Part shown: positions 43,746-56,778 of the stretch, piece after piece
How the letters are laid out: each line of letters starts with the position of its first letter
Position numbering within the stretch: the stretch's first letter is position 1
Source: Closterium sp. Naga37s-1
Taxonomy: Eukaryota; Streptophyta; Zygnematophyceae; Desmidiales; Closteriaceae
Reading direction: 5' to 3'
NCBI GenBank assembly: GCA_947471745.1
Contig: CANJKZ010000142.1
Location: 2,616,501 to 2,680,500, forward strand
DNA: 64,000 nt
Translations under genes and position numbers: made by a program
Notes under the pieces: model-generated
Databases searched by the model: none
What the model was told of the DNA's origin: nothing
The model's input: the letters and a program-made list of their open reading frames with translations, nothing else

Positions 43746-46599
43746 TGGTTTCAGAGCAGGTCCTGTTCCAGGACCGGTTTGTTTTTTAGGGCCCACCGAA
43801 TAGTTCCCTGCCTGTAGTGCGTTACCCTGTTCGTAGCGCCCTACCCTGCCCGTCGCACTGCCCCACCAATCGCGCTGCCCTGCCTTGCCAGCACACCGCC
43901 CTGCTGGCTGCCGCGCCGTCCTGCCCTGCCCGCGCGCCACCCTTCTGGCTGCCGCGCCGCCCTACCCTGCCCGTCGCGCCGCCCTGCTGGCCGCGCGCCT
44001 GCCTGCCCTGACCGTCGCGTTGCCCTAGGACCCGCGCGACGCCCTGCCCTGCCCGTCGCGTCGCCCAAGGACCCGCGCGGCGCCCTGCCCTGCCTGTCGC
44101 GTCGCCCTAGGACCCGCGCGACGCCCTGCCCTGCCCGTCGCGTCGCCCTAGGACCCGCGCGACGCCCTGCCCTGCCCGTCGCGTCGCCCTAGGACCCGCG
44201 CGACGCCCTGCCCTGCCCGTCAAGTCGCCCTAGGGCCCGCGCGCCGCCCCTGCCCTGCCCGTCGCGTCACCCTAGGGCCAGCGCGCCGCCCAACTGCCCG
44301 CGCTCCGCCCTGCCCCTGCCCGTCGCGTCCACCCTGGCAGCCCGCGCGCCGCCCTCTGCAGCCCGCGCGCTGCCCTTGCCTGCCCGCGCGCCCTCCCCTG
44401 CCCGCGCGCCGCCCTACTTGCAGCGCGCCGCCCTGCTCTGGCCGCGCGCCGCCCTTCACTGACCGTGCGCCGCCCCGACCTACCATAGTGCCTGCTCGCC
44501 GCCCTGCCTTCCCTGCGTGATGCCGTGGGGTCGCACGCCTCCTTGCTTTGCCCGCTATGACGTCTCTTCGTGGTAGCGGTGGGAGTGGTGGCGGCGGTGG
44601 TGGCGGCGGTGGTGGCAGCAGTGGGAGTGGTGGCGGCAGCCGTAGTGGCAGTCTCGGTGGAGCTGTTCGGTGGGAGTTTCTGGCGGTGGCCAGATGCAGC
44701 TCCAGCGGCGTCCGCGCGAGACCCTTACGCTCCAGCAGCTTCGTGAGTGGTACGCTCAGCGTGGGGCGTCTCGGAGTAATGCTCGCTGCCCGTACGTCAT
44801 TCGCACAGGTGATCGGGCTGGTCAGACTTGCGGGACAGTTGGTCACACACAGTCCCGCTGATTCTCCTGTGTGAGCGACGCCTGGCGTGCAGAGTTTGGC
44901 GACGCGGCTGAGCTCCCCCGCTGGCTAGAGCTGCTTAGGCAGGGTGTGGATATTTTTGCTCTGGACTATGATGTTATCCTTGCTGCCATGTATGCATTGA
45001 CTGTTAGTGCTGAGGGTGACTGTTACCTGCGTGTGCCGCCCGACCCAGGTATAGAGGCTGCTTCTCTAGGTGCTAGTGAGTCTGCTCTCTCTGGTACTGT
45101 GCTTGCTGAGGCCTTGCACACCTTCACGCTTGACTCAGGTGCTTCCCGCTGTTTCTTTCGCGACAGTACCACAGTCACACCACTCCCTGCACCTGTTGCT
45201 GTCAGACTGGCTGACCCCTTAGGAGGCCCAGTTCTTGCACTTTCCTCCACTGTTCTCTCGTGTCTGGCGGTTCTGTCCGGCTCACTCTCAGGTCTTCACC
45301 TACCCTCGTTCTCTACGAACTTGGTGAGTACCGCTGCCCTCCAGGATGCGATGGTCACTACCACCACTCCTGGGGGTCAGCGTGTGTCGATCTGCACGTG
45401 TACACGGATGGGCCGTCACCTGGCCACGTTCACTCGTCGGCCTGGGTCGAGTCTGTACACACTGACTACTGAGCCTCCTCAGGTAGCTGCGTCTGCGTCA
45501 GGTCAGCTAGCAGCCCCCTGCTCGTGTCGCGCCCTGTCGCACCAGACGCTCCTTTGGCACCACCGCCTTGGTCACCCCTCCGTGCCACGCCTCTGTGGCA
45601 TGCACTCACGTCTCCTTGTCTCTGGTCTTCCCAGGTCTCTGCCTCCCCTCCCACCCTCGCCTGCCCCTCCCTGCCTTCCCTGTGTCGAGGGGTGGCAGCG
45701 CGCCGCTCCTCAGTCCTCCTCGTTTCCCCCGATGACTGCTCCCCTGCAGATTCTCCACATGGACGTGTGGGGCCCAGCCCGCGTCCGTGGACAGGGCCGC
45801 GAGTGCTACTTTCTTCTGGTTGTTGACGACTACTCGCGTTACACCACGGTCTTCCCCTTGCGCAGCAAGGGGGAGGTCCCTGATGTTTTGATCCCTTGGA
45901 TCCGCTGTCCATCTCCAGCTCCGCGAGCGGTTCCACGCGGACCTTCCAGTCCTGCGTCTGCACTCTGACAGAGGTGGTGAGTTTGCCTCCGACCTCTTGT
46001 GGAACTTTTGTCATGGGGAGGGCATTCGCCAGTCGTTCACGCTTCCGGCCTCTCCGAAGCTGAATGGGTTTGCTGAGCGCCGCATTGGCTTAGTCATGGA
46101 GGTCGCTCGTACCTCCATGATCCATGCGGCTGCCCCCCATTTTCTGTGGCCGTTTGCGGTCCGGTACGCTGCGCATCAGCTCAACCTCTGGCCCCGTGTC
46201 TCCTTGCCGGAGACCTCGCCTACACTGCGTTGGACGGGGAAGGTTGGCGATGCGTCGGTGTTCCGGGTCTGGGGCTCTCGTGCCTTTGTCCGCGATACGT
46301 CCGCGGACAAGCTCTCCTCCTGCGCCATTCCCTGCGTCTTCCTTGGCTTCCTCCTTGACGCGCCTGGCTGGCAATTTACCACCCCACCTCGCCCCGTGTC
46401 CTGCCCACTCAGGACGTCACGTTTGACGAGTCGGTTCCCTTTTATCGTCTCTTCCCCTACCGCACTGCCCCTCTCCCCCCGCCGCCGCTCTTCCTCGCAC
46501 CAGGTCCTCCTCCAGTAGACCCCCTCCCCCCTCAGGGTCTTGCTCCCTCAGGTGTGTCTCAGGTAGACCCTGTCGAGCCTGTCGAGGTCGCTGTCGACT

Positions 46600-47440
46600 C
46601 TGGTGCTGCTAGGGGTGTTGTGTCTGGGGGTGCTGATCCTGAGCGTGCGGAGCCTGGGGGTGCTGAGCCTGAGCGTGGGGAGCCTGGGGGTGCTGAGCCT
46701 GGGGTTGCTGAGTCTGAGGGTGCGGAGCCTGGGGGTGCTGAGCCTGGGGGTGCGGAGCCTGGGGGTGCTGAGCATGGGGGTGCTGAGCCTGAGCGTGCTG
46801 AGCCTGGAGGTCCTTTATCTGCTGGAGGTCCTACAGGTGCCTCGTCACGGAGGTAGCCTCTCTCTCCACTGTAGCAGCGAGAGTGGTTTGCTCGGCGCTG
46901 GAGACTTCGGAGTGGCGCTGCTGGAGCTGGGGGGCCTGCTGGTGGAGGCCCTGGAGCTGGAGGCACTGGAGCTGCTGGTCCTGGAGGTGCTGGAGCTGCT
47001 GGTCCCGGAGGTGCTCGTACTGGAGGTACTGGAGCTGCTGGAGCCGGTAGTACTGCAGGCACTGGAGCTAGAGACCCTGGAGCTGTAGCAGCTGGAGCTG
47101 GAGGTACCGGAGGTGCTGGAGCTGCTGGTCCTGGAGGTGCTGGAGGTGCTGGAGCCGCTGGTCCCGGAGGTGCTCGTACTGGAGGTACAAGAGCTGCTGG
47201 AGCTGGAGGTGCTGCAGGCGTTGGAGCTGGAGGCACTGGAGCTGGAGGTAGCGGAGTTGCTGGAGTTGCTGGTCCTAGAGCTTCTGGAGGTGCTGGAGCC
47301 GCTGGTCCCGGAGGTGCTCGTACTGGAGGTACTGGAGCTGCTGGAGCTGGTGGTGCTGCAGGTGTTGGAGTTGGAGACCCTGGAGCTGGAGGTGCTGGCC
47401 CTGGGGGTGCTGGTGCTGTCGGTGCTGGTTCTGGAGGCAC
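46600..47440 (+). repeat. E5 integrase-RT linker minisatellites
   Basis: The first block is built from 15-bp GGTGCTGAGCCTGGG-like units. The second is built from GGAGCTGGAGGTGCT-like units, with longer higher-order repeats that include CTGGTCCCGGAGGTGCT. All units keep the triplet frame. The same region is expanded to different extents in E1, E3 and E6. Confidence 0.85.
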
Positions 47441-50018
47441 TATGCGGCCGCGACCGTACTTCGTTCCACTGCTTCAGCAGGTTCTTGGTCTCCTGTCTTC
47501 TACTGGCCTTACTCCTCCTTTACTGTGTCCACCGCCTGACCAGTCGCAGCCGCAGTTACAGCCAGCCTCCCCAATGCCTGCTCCTTCTCCTTACACTGAG
47601 CAGATAGGAGGTCTTACAGAGCGTCGTGAGCCTGCGTCTCGTCCTGCGTCGCCTGTTCGCGCCATTCGCACTGGTCGCCGTGTTCCTCATCAGCATCCTC
47701 CTCCTGTCCCCGGCACGCATCCTATGGCACTTCGTCCTTCCTTTGTTCCACAGCGTGTCCCTCTGCTGTCTCCTCCTGCGTCCTCTCTTCGTGACGTTCC
47801 TGACCCGCCATCCGACCTTACTCGTGCTGCCAGTCCTACTGTCACACGTCTTCTAGCCATTGTTATCACTGACCCTTCTTTTGAGTCCACTACTGCGTCT
47901 GCCCTAGTTGCTGAGCTTGTTGACTTTGCTGCCGCCTCTCGTCTCGACTACGCCGCTAGTCTTGTTGCTGAGTCTGGGTCTGCCTGTCCTCCGTCCTTCG
48001 GGGGTGAGTGTGCTCTTGGCACAGACGTCCTTGAGGACAGGCAGGAGGAGTTTGAGTGTTTTGCACTTGCTGTACCTCATCTCGTGTCCATGCTGATGGC
48101 ACCTGACATGCTGATTGCACCTGAGGGAGACCCGGATGCACCAGACATCCCGACCCCGCGCTCTTACGCAGAGGCGATTACGCGTCCCTACTCCTCTCAG
48201 TGGCAGACAGCCATGGACGCAAAGATGGCATCCTGGAAGTCCATAGGCACTTACGTCGACGCAGTTCCCCCTCCTGTGGCGAACATAGTCGATGTCATGT
48301 GGATTTTCAGGGTGAAGCGGCCGCCGGGTTCTCCGCCTGTCTTCAAGGCGCGTTACGTTGCACGAGGCTTCAGTCAGCGACAGGGAGTTGACTTCTTCCA
48401 GTCCTTCTCCCCTACCCCGAAGATGACCACTCTTCGGGTGCTGCTGCACGTCGCCGCCCAGCGTGACTACGAGCTTCACTCTCTTGACTTCAGCACGGCT
48501 TTCTTACAGGGAAGCCTGCACGAGGAGATCTGGCTGCGCCGCCCACCTGGCTTCACTGGGTAGTTTCCTGCAGGTACCCAGTGGAGCCTCCGGCGGCCAG
48601 TCTACGGTCTCCGCCAGGCGCCTCGCGAGTGGCACGACACACTGAGGACGACGCTTGCGGCTCTTGGGTTTGCTCCTTCGACTGCAGACCCGTCGCTATT
48701 TCTACGCACCGACACTTCACTGCCGTCGTTCTACATCCTCGTGTACGTCGACGACTTGGTCTTTGCCACCGCTGACACTGAGGGACTGGCCCTAGTGAAG
48801 TCCGAGCTGCAAAAGAGACACACGTGCACAGACCTGGGTGAGCTGCGCAGCTATCTTGGCTTGCAGATCACCCGGGACAGAGCACGGCGCACCATTACCT
48901 TGACTCAGTCACACATAGTGCAGCAGGTCCTTCAGCGCTTCCGCTTCCAGTACTCCTCGCCGCAGTCCACTCCTTTGCCTACCGGTCACTCGCTCTCAGC
49001 TCCACCTTCGGACGAGTCCGTAGAGCCGAGTGGCCCGTATCCAGAGCTTGTGGGCTGCCTCATGTACCTAATGACCTGCACTCGACCTGACCTTGCCTAC
49101 CCTCTTAGAATCCTGGCACTCTACGTTGCGCCCGGGAGACACCGACCAGAGCACTGGGAGGCCGCTAAGAGGGTGTTGCGCTACTTGTGCAGTACGTCGG
49201 GCATGGGGCTCGTGCTTGGAGGACGGGGTTCAGTTGTCCTCACTGGACACGCAGACGCTTCTTGGGTTGACGACTTGGCTACGCAGCGCTCGTCACAGGG
49301 TTACGCTTTCAGCCTTGGCTCCGGCTCTGTTTCTTGGCGGTCTACTTGCTCGTCTACTGTTCTCAGTTCCAGTTGTGAGGGTTAGATCTATGCAGGGGCC
49401 ATGGCTGCACAGGAGTTACGCTGGCTCACCTACCTGCTGACCGACTTGGGAGAGCCGCCTCTTTCTCGTCCAGTTCTGTACGTCGACAACAAGGCCATGG
49501 CTGCCTTTTGTCAGGAGCACAGACTGGAGCACAGGACGAAGCACAGCGCTCTGCGTTACTTCCTTGCTCGAGAGTTGCAGCAGCGTGGTCAGCTTCGTCT
49601 TGCTTACGTGGCCTCTCGGGCCAACATTGCTGATATATTCACCAAGGCACTTCAGCCTTGTGATCATGAGCGTTTCTGTACTGTTTTAGGCCTTGTGCCT
49701 ACTTGGTCTCACTTGCTCACTTCTTGACTTTGCTTTTACTGTGATCTATATACATATACCTGCATGCTTACACTTGCTAGATTGTGATCACTGTACTGCT
49801 TGTTCTCCATTATATAACTCTGCATGTAAACTGGCCTTTTGGCCATTTGCTTGTGCTCAGAGTGTGTGGTGACTTCGTGATCTACCCTGAGCTTGCTTTG
49901 CTTTTCTTGACTGGTCTTGTGACCCCTTGTTCTCCCCATATGGGGTACAACCCAATTAGGGTTAGTACTTGTACCCACCTTCTTTCTAGTTCATCCATTC
50001 TCGCTTAGTCTTCTGACA

Positions 50019-51387
50019 TCAAGGGCATGTCAAGGCCCGAATGTACCCTGACAGGTTTGTCGCGATATATATTTATATATGTTTATAACTGAATGTAGCT
50101 TTAGCTTTAGTGTAGTTATGTTTCCTTGTTGTTGGTGGTGCACCTTTGCTAGTTTGCTATATGTACCTTGTGTGCTATAGTGAACAACAATCATTATCGA
50201 TTCTCCTTGGCATAAACTACTCGACACTCCCTTTGCCTAGGCTACTAAGCCTAGGCCCTAGCTAAACCCCGGTTCCTAGCTAAGTTAGTCTTGTAACAAG
50301 GTTGGACTTACATGTTTCACCCAAGTCCGATTTTGAAAGTGAGGGATCATGTAATTTACAGCTGATGTCATGGGTGTGAACAGGCCTTTTTGTGGACCTT
50401 GTTGTTAGGACCAAGCGTGCGGTATGGAGTTGAGAATGGTGAGGGAGCAACTCTGAAACACTCCATGAGTTTCAAGTAAAAAAGGTACGGCAAACAATCC
50501 AACCATCCACTTGGCCGAATACACCTAACTACCGATAAATTCCTTTCCCTCTATTTTCTCCAGGTTTGTCGTCACCTAGTGGGCTGGGCGAAAGGGCGGC
50601 AAGTCTACCGTTTGCGTTGACTGCTGCTGTTTGCTGCTGCTGGTGCTCGGGCGGCTGCTGTTGCGCGTGTAGCAAATGTTGCGTGTGCGACTACTGCAGC
50701 TCGTACTGCTGTTGCTGTGCGTGCTGCAGCTGCTGCCCGTGCGGCAGCTGCTGCGCGTGCGGCTGCTGCTGCACGCACCACTGCTGCTGCTCGGGCAGCT
50801 ACGAGTGTGCGGATGCGTGCGCAGCTGCACGTATGCGTGCGTAGCTGCATGTGTGTAGCTTCGTGCGCGCGACTGCGTTCGTGCTGCTGTGGCTGCGCGG
50901 CTGTGGGCGCGCGGCTGTGCACGGCTGCGTGTGCGCGGCTGTGCGCTTGCTGTTGCGCGTGCATGGCTGTGCGCTGCTGGCTGTGTGCGGGGCGGTGCGC
51001 TCGGGACGGGAAGGGGATGGGCATTGTGACGGAACAGGATGAGACAGGACGGGCAACGGGACAGAACGGGCAAGGGGACAGGTCCTGGTTCTGGTGCATT
51101 CGCCGTAGATTGCTGTCGCGCGGAGTCGCGTTCCGCCGTGAGTGTCGCAATTTCGAGCGTCGACTCCTCAAGTTGACACATGAGTTCGTCGAGGCGCTCC
51201 TACGTCAATGTCGCGAGCTCGACGTGGCGGGGATGTCGGACGAGCTCAGCGAGAGCCTCAGTCGTGGCTGAGTGTGCTTACGAGAGAGCACACGAGCAGC
51301 GGTGCTTGATCGCTGAGGGACGTCTACCCCCTAAAAAAAATGAGATAATGTGGGAAGCGGAGGTGTGGGCGCGATCCGAGAAGGGAT
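50019..51387. other. No confident gene; TGC-rich low-complexity block
   Basis: 50,020-50,560 is AT-richer with nothing recognised. 50,600-51,000 is a degenerate GCTGCTGCGTGC-type repeat giving Cys- or Ala-rich chance frames on the plus strand and Arg/Ser/His-rich ones on the minus strand. On the minus strand near 51,100-51,180 a short stretch (CQLEESTLEIATLTAERD) has heptad-like spacing and could be debris of an old gag coiled coil. That is weak evidence. Confidence 0.4.
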
Positions 51388-54300
51388 TGTCAAACTGTAT
51401 GTTTGTGTTCTCTCTAGGCTATAGTGGGTTAGCCTACAAGGGGTACAACACTTTAGGGTTAGTACTTGATTCTGACATGGTATTCAGAGCAGGAAACCTA
51501 AAAGGTTTTTAGGGCCCACCGATCGTTCCGCTAGTTCCTGCTCGAAGCGCCCTTGCGCTGTCCGGCCCTCTCGCGCAGTGTCACGCTGCCCTGCAGCTAC
51601 TCGCACTGCCTGCCCTAGCGCGCTGCCCTGCTGTCACGCGCTCCCCTGCTGCCCGCGAGCAACCCCTGCCCCGCGCGCCCCTGCTGCCCGCGTGCAGCCC
51701 CTGCCCTGAGTCCCCCTGCTGCCTGCGAGCAGCCCCTGAACCGCGTGCCACTGCTGCCCGCGAGCAGCCCCTGCCCCGAGCGCCCCTGCTGCCCGCGAGC
51801 AGCCCCGCAGCCCAGCGCGCCCCGCAGCCCTAAACGCGCCAGTGCGCCCCGCAGCCCAGCGTGCCAGTGCGCCCCGCTGGTAAGCGCGCCAGCGCGCCCC
51901 CGCAGCCTAGCGCGCCAGTGCGCCCCGCAGCCCAGCGCGCCAACGCGCCCCGCTGCTAAGCGTGCCAGCGCGCCAGCGTGCCCCACTGCAAAGTGCGCCA
52001 GCGCGCCAGCACGCCCCGCTGCTAAGCGCGCCAGCGCGCCTCGCAACCCTGCTGCCCAGCGCGCTGCTGCTGCACATACTGCTACTGCACATGCTGCTAC
52101 TGCTGTGCTGTGCCCTGCCGAGCAGCGCTGCCCAGCCCGAGCCGCGCTGCCCTGCCCCTACTGAGCCGCACTGTCCTACTGCTGCTCGTGCTGCCACTGC
52201 TGGCACTACTGCTGTTACTGCGCTAGCCTGTGCCCTGCTGCCCACGTACTCTACTGACCTCCACAGTCACTTCAACAGTCGCTACTACTGCCCTTTCGCC
52301 GCTACTACTGACTGCCACTTCCTGTCATGGCCACTATCACGGTAGTCGCAGCGGCTAAGGGTGGACAGCAGTAGCCACTGCCTCTCTCGGACACGCTATC
52401 CACGAAGCAGCTTCGCGAGTGGGTTATTCAGCGAGCCTTTCCAGGTGGTGGAGGCTTTGGTTTTCTGCGTACTGCACAGCGGCGGCAGCAGAGTCAGCAG
52501 GAGACCTTCTCCCCGCAGCTGCTTAGTGAGTTGTTTTCTCAGCGATGTGTACCTGGTTATGTAGAGGTTGCTGCTCTAGGTGCTAGTGAGTCTGCTGCCG
52601 CACTAGGTGCTAGTGAGTCTGCTGCTGCTCCAGATGCTAGTGAGTCTGCTGCAGCTTTAGGTGCTCATGCGTCTACTGCCACAGGTCCTGCCTCAGCTGA
52701 GGCCTTGCACACTTTCACACTTGACTCAGGCGCGTCACGTTGCGTCTTTCGTGACAGCACCACACTCACACCACTTGCTGCACCGGTACCAGTCTCACTG
52801 GCTGACCCCACTGGGGGCCCAGTAGTCACACGAGCCTCCACTGTCCTCCCTTGTCCAGCATTCCCCTCCGGGTCTCTTTTAGGTCTCCACCTCCCCGAGT
52901 TCTCGACGAACTTGTTGAGCAACGCAGTTCTCCAGGATGCATGGGTTGACACTTTCATTCCTGGAGGACAGCGTGTGGTGATCTGCAAGTGCTCACGGAC
53001 TGGCCGTCACCTTGCTACGTTCACTCGTCAGCCTGGGTCCGGACTGTACACACTGACCATTGCGTCTGCACAGGTGGCTGAGTCAGGTCAGGTGGCTGCG
53101 TCGAGTCGGGTGTCTGCGTCTGGTCAGCTTGCAGCGTCTTGCTCGTGTCGGGTACTCTCTCACCAGACTTTTCTCTGGCACCACCGCCTAGGTCACCCCT
53201 CGCTGCCGCGTCTCCGCAGCATGCACTCCCGTCTCCTTATCTCTGGCCTTCCCAGGTCCCTGCCCTCCCTCCCGCGCTCTCCTGCACCGCCGTGCCTTCC
53301 CTGCGTCGAGGGGCGGCAGCGCGTCGCTCCTCACTCCTCCGAGTTTCCTCCGACCACTGCTCCTCTGCAGACTCTCCACATGGACGTGTGGGGCCCGGCC
53401 CCCGTCGGTGGAACAGACCGCGAGCGCTACTTCCTGCTGGTTGTTGACGACTACACACGCTACACCACTGTCTTCCCCTTGCGGCGCAAGGCGGACGTCA
53501 GCGGTGTTTTGATCCCCTGGATCCGTGCTACTCCTCGCCAGCTGCGCGAGCGGTTTTGTCGGGACTTGCCAGTCCTGCGTCTGCACTCTGACAGGGGCGG
53601 TGAGTTCTCTTCTGGCCTCCTTGAGGAGTTCTGTCGAGACGAGGGCATCCGCCAGATGTTCACGCTTCCGGCCTCTCTTTAGCAGAATGGGATTGCTGAG
53701 CGTCGCACTGGCTTGATCATGGAGGTTGCTCGTACCTCCATGATCCATGCGGCTGCTCCCCATTTTCTGTGGCCGTTTGCGGTCCGATACGCTGTGCATC
53801 AGCTCAATCTCTGGCCCCGTGTCTCTGAGCCAGAGACCTCGCCCACACTCCGGTGGACGGGGAAGGTTGGCGATGCGTCGGTGTTTCGGGTCTGGGGCGC
53901 GCTCTCACTTGTTCGCGATGCCAAAGCGAGCAAGCTCTCCTCTCGCACTCTCCGCTGCGTCTTCCTTGGCTTCCCCACCGACGCCCCGTCGTGGCAGTTC
54001 TACCACCCTCGCGAGCGTCGATTTGTTTCCTCCCAGGACGTCACCTTTGACGAGTCTGTCTGTTTCTACAGGCTACACCCGCACGCGTCCCACCCGATCC
54101 CCCTAGCGCCTCTCTTCCTGGTACCAGTCCCCCCCCCGGTAGACCCCCTCCCCCCACAGGGTCTTGCTCCCTCAGGTGTGTCTCAGGTAGACCCACCCCC
54201 CTTGGTCGAGCCTTTGGAGATCTCTTCTGAATCCTCTGGCCCAGTTGAGGGGGGTGACCCCGCCGCTGACGACACGGCGGCCACTCGCCGCTCTCCACGC

Positions 54301-55920
54301 TTGGAGACCCCCCCTGGTTTTCCGCCTCGGCCGTCTTCGCCGCCTCCGCAACCTGCTGCTGTGGACTCTCGAGCTGGGACTACTGGTGCTGAGCCTGGGG
54401 ATGCTGAGACAGAGGGTGAGGGTTCTGGGGGTGATGCGACTGGGGGTGCTGCGACTAGGGGTGTTGCGAGTGGGGGTGCTGACTCTGGGGGTGCTGCGAG
54501 TCCTAGTGGCGGTGGAACTGTGGGTGACCCTGCTAGACAGCCACCGCAGCCTGATCTACTTGAGACGCTCTCGCCGCAGGCGATTTGTGCGTGGATCGTT
54601 CGGTGAGGCAGTCCTGGTGGTGGAGGGTACGGTCCTGCTGGTGCTGGAGCTACTAGTCCTAGAGGTACTGCTGGTGCGGGAGGTGCTGGAGGTACTGCTG
54701 GAGGTGCTGGAGGTGCTGCTGGTGTTGGAGGTGCTGGAGGTGCTGCCGGTGCTGGAGGCGCTGGAGCTGGAGGTACTGGAGGTACTGGAGCTGCTAGTCC
54801 TGGAGGTGCTCTTACTGGAGGTACTGGAGCTGCCGGAGCTGGTGGTGCTGCTGGTGCTGGAGGTGCTGGAGGTGCTACTGGAGGTACTGGAGGTGCTGGA
54901 GGTGCTGGAGCTGCTGGTCCTGGAGGTGCGCGTACTAGAGGTGCTGGAGCTGCCGGAGCAAGTGGTGCTGCTGGTGCTGGAGGTGCTGGAGGTGCTGCTG
55001 GAGCTGCTGGCGCTGGAGGTGCTGGAGGTACTGTTGGTGCTAGAGGTGCTGGCGCTGCCGGAGCTCGTGGTGCTGCTGGTGTTGGAGGTGCTACTGGAGC
55101 TGCTGGTGCTGGAGGTGCTGGTGCTGCTGGTCTTGGAGGTGCTCGTACTAGAGGTGCTAGAGTTGCCGGAGCAGGTGGTGCTGCTGGTGCTGGAGGTGCT
55201 GGAGGTGCTACTGGAGCTGCTGGCACTGGAGGTGCTGGAGGTACTACTAGTGCTGGGGGCGCTGGAGCTGGAGGTACTGGAGGTACTGGAGGTGCTGGAG
55301 CTGCTGGTCCTGGAGGTGCTCGTACTAGAGGTGCTGGAGCTGCCGGAGCAGGTGGTGCTGCTGGTGCTAGAGGTGCTCGAGGTGCTACTGGAGCTGCTAG
55401 CACTGGAGGTGCTGGAGGTCCTACTGGTACTAGAGGTGCTGGCGCTGCCAGAGCTCGTGGTGCTGCTGGAGCTGGAGGTGCTACTGGAGCTGCTGGTGCT
55501 GGAGGAGCTGGAGCTGCTGGTACTGCCCCGCGCCGACTGTTTTTCTACCCGCAGCCGCATTCGTCCCTGCCGCCGCCTGACTTGGTCCTTCACCAGGTTC
55601 TTAGTCTCCCGTCTTCCACTGGCCTCACTCCACCTCTCCTGTGTCCACCGACAGACCAGTCTCAGCCAGAGCTACTGCCTGGCTCCTCGCTGCCTGCTCC
55701 TACTCCTCACACTGAGGTGACTGAGTCCCTGACTGAGCGTCGTGAGCCTGAGACTCGTGCTTCCACACCTGTTCGTGCTCGTCGTGTCGCCCGTCCTCGT
55801 CCTCCTGCTGTCCCAGGCACTCACGGTATGGCACTTCGTCCTTCCTCTGTTCCACAGCGTGTTGTCCTGCCTGAGCCTCCCGCGTCCTCTATGACAGGGA
55901 TCGTAGTTCTGAATACCAAG
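51388..55920 (+). mobile_element. E6: Ty1/copia LTR retrotransposon, broken
   Basis: A short 5' LTR (51388-51477, 90 bp, TGTCAAACTG...TCTGACA) is followed by TGGTATTCAGAGC, an initiator-Met-like primer site. Recognisable parts are a GC-rich leader with GCGCCAGCGCGCC-type units (about 51,600-52,240), a gag start (MATITV, near 52,328), protease and integrase (about 52,690-54,100), and a very long Gly/Ala/Leu-type codon-repeat linker (about 54,380-55,540) running into the Pro-rich pre-RT segment. No RT or RNase H follows; the element meets the dispersed repeat at 55,921. It is a fossil with several breaks. Confidence 0.88.
54600..55540 (+). repeat. E6 linker minisatellite, ~1 kb
   Basis: Long runs of GGTGCTGGAGGTGCTGGAG and GAGCTGCTGGTCCTGGAGG variants, with a higher-order unit of roughly 150-200 bp marked by GGAGCTGCCGGAGC. 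This is the longest integrase-RT linker in the window. It is open in more than one frame because the triplet repeat has no stops. Confidence 0.9.
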
Positions 55921-56259
55921 TGTTACGAGTGCAATTGAGTGAACGAACGAAGATTGCACAAGCGAAGCAAGAGTACAATGAGCGAAGGAATGAGCGAACA
56001 ATATATAGCGAAGCCTAGCATGGTAACGGTAATGCGTGAGAATGTGGTCCGCGACGGGCTTGGCGCCGAGGTTGGGAAATGTCGAGGCGGAGGACCGGAG
56101 CGCGGATAATGAACCGTACCGTGAGTTTGGGTCGCGATGTGAACAGTGGCGGGAACAGTGGTCAAGGCGAGTGTCGCGAGTGGTAACGTTTTACTGTAGG
56201 GTGCTGTTGGCCGGAACAATCGTGTACGCGTTAAGCAAGGGCGCCAAGTAAGGAAAATG
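55921..56259 (+). repeat. Dispersed repeat, copy 2 (uninterrupted)
   Basis: About 339 bp, TGTTACGAGTGCAATTGAG...AAGTAAGGAAAATG. It matches 32,845-33,022 plus 40,415-40,576 and marks the empty site of E3. It lies exactly at the end of E6. It could be a solo LTR; no terminal CA is evident. Confidence 0.75.
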
Positions 56260-56778
56260 TTTTTTCTTCCAAAAGTAAGGACAACCTGATCCCGACCATC
56301 CAAATCGAGGATGTACCACGTCCTTATCGTAAGCGTACAAGCCAAGCCAGTTTCCACAAAACCCCTGAATCTCTGGAGCCCAAGAGCCCCCACGCACGCC
56401 TCGCTACCGCTAGGTGCTGTACATCGGAATTTCCTCTCCGGTCAACACGGGCATTGCCAGCGTGTCTGAGTTCCCTATGGTCACATCGATTCTGGAGTTC
56501 GGTGGATGCTGCAGCCACGCCAGCCACACTAGCCTGTGTGTTTCAAGTCGCCACGGAAAGTCGCAGCCCGCATCATCCCCTCGACTCAGCTCTTCGACTT
56601 AGATTGGTGCGAAGGCAGTAAGCGATAACTCCTTGCTTTGTTGAATTTGCCGTATGATATAACTCTGCCTTACACTCAGCTAAGTTCCTCTGTCGCCAGC
56701 CCCTGCTCCTCCATTCGTTAGACAAAAGGCTTTCGACTGTCGCATTGGCTCCTCGCGACCGCGCGCCGTCGTGCGACG
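56260..56778. other. Intergenic; 5' flank of LRR/F-box gene
   Basis: No gene is recognised. This is the expected promoter region for the plus-strand gene that follows. Small frames here are short and lack domain resemblance. Confidence 0.45.

Larger units (their letters stand above)
43617..50018 (+). mobile_element. E5: Ty1/copia LTR retrotransposon, broken
   Basis: The 5' LTR is at 43617-43745, followed by the primer-like site TGGTTTCAGAGC. The right end is a shorter LTR copy ending …CTTCTGACA at 50018. Possible target repeats TAAAG and TCAAG are imperfect. Parts on the plus strand: a GC-rich leader with a ~41-bp tandem unit (about 43,990-44,280); the Gly-rich gag tail and zinc finger (about 44,550-44,870); protease and integrase (about 45,100-46,450); a linker with expanded GGTGCTGAGCCTGGG-type and GCTGGAGGT-type repeats (about 46,560-47,440); RT (about 47,700-49,100); and RNase H (about 49,200-49,727). 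It is a fossil with roughly six breaks, and similarity to E3 is high across pol. Confidence 0.92.

Noticed and set aside
50566-50844. Cys-rich 92-residue secreted-type peptide
   Set aside because: It is generated by TGC/GCTGC repeats, lacks a convincing signal peptide, and neighbouring frames are equally open.
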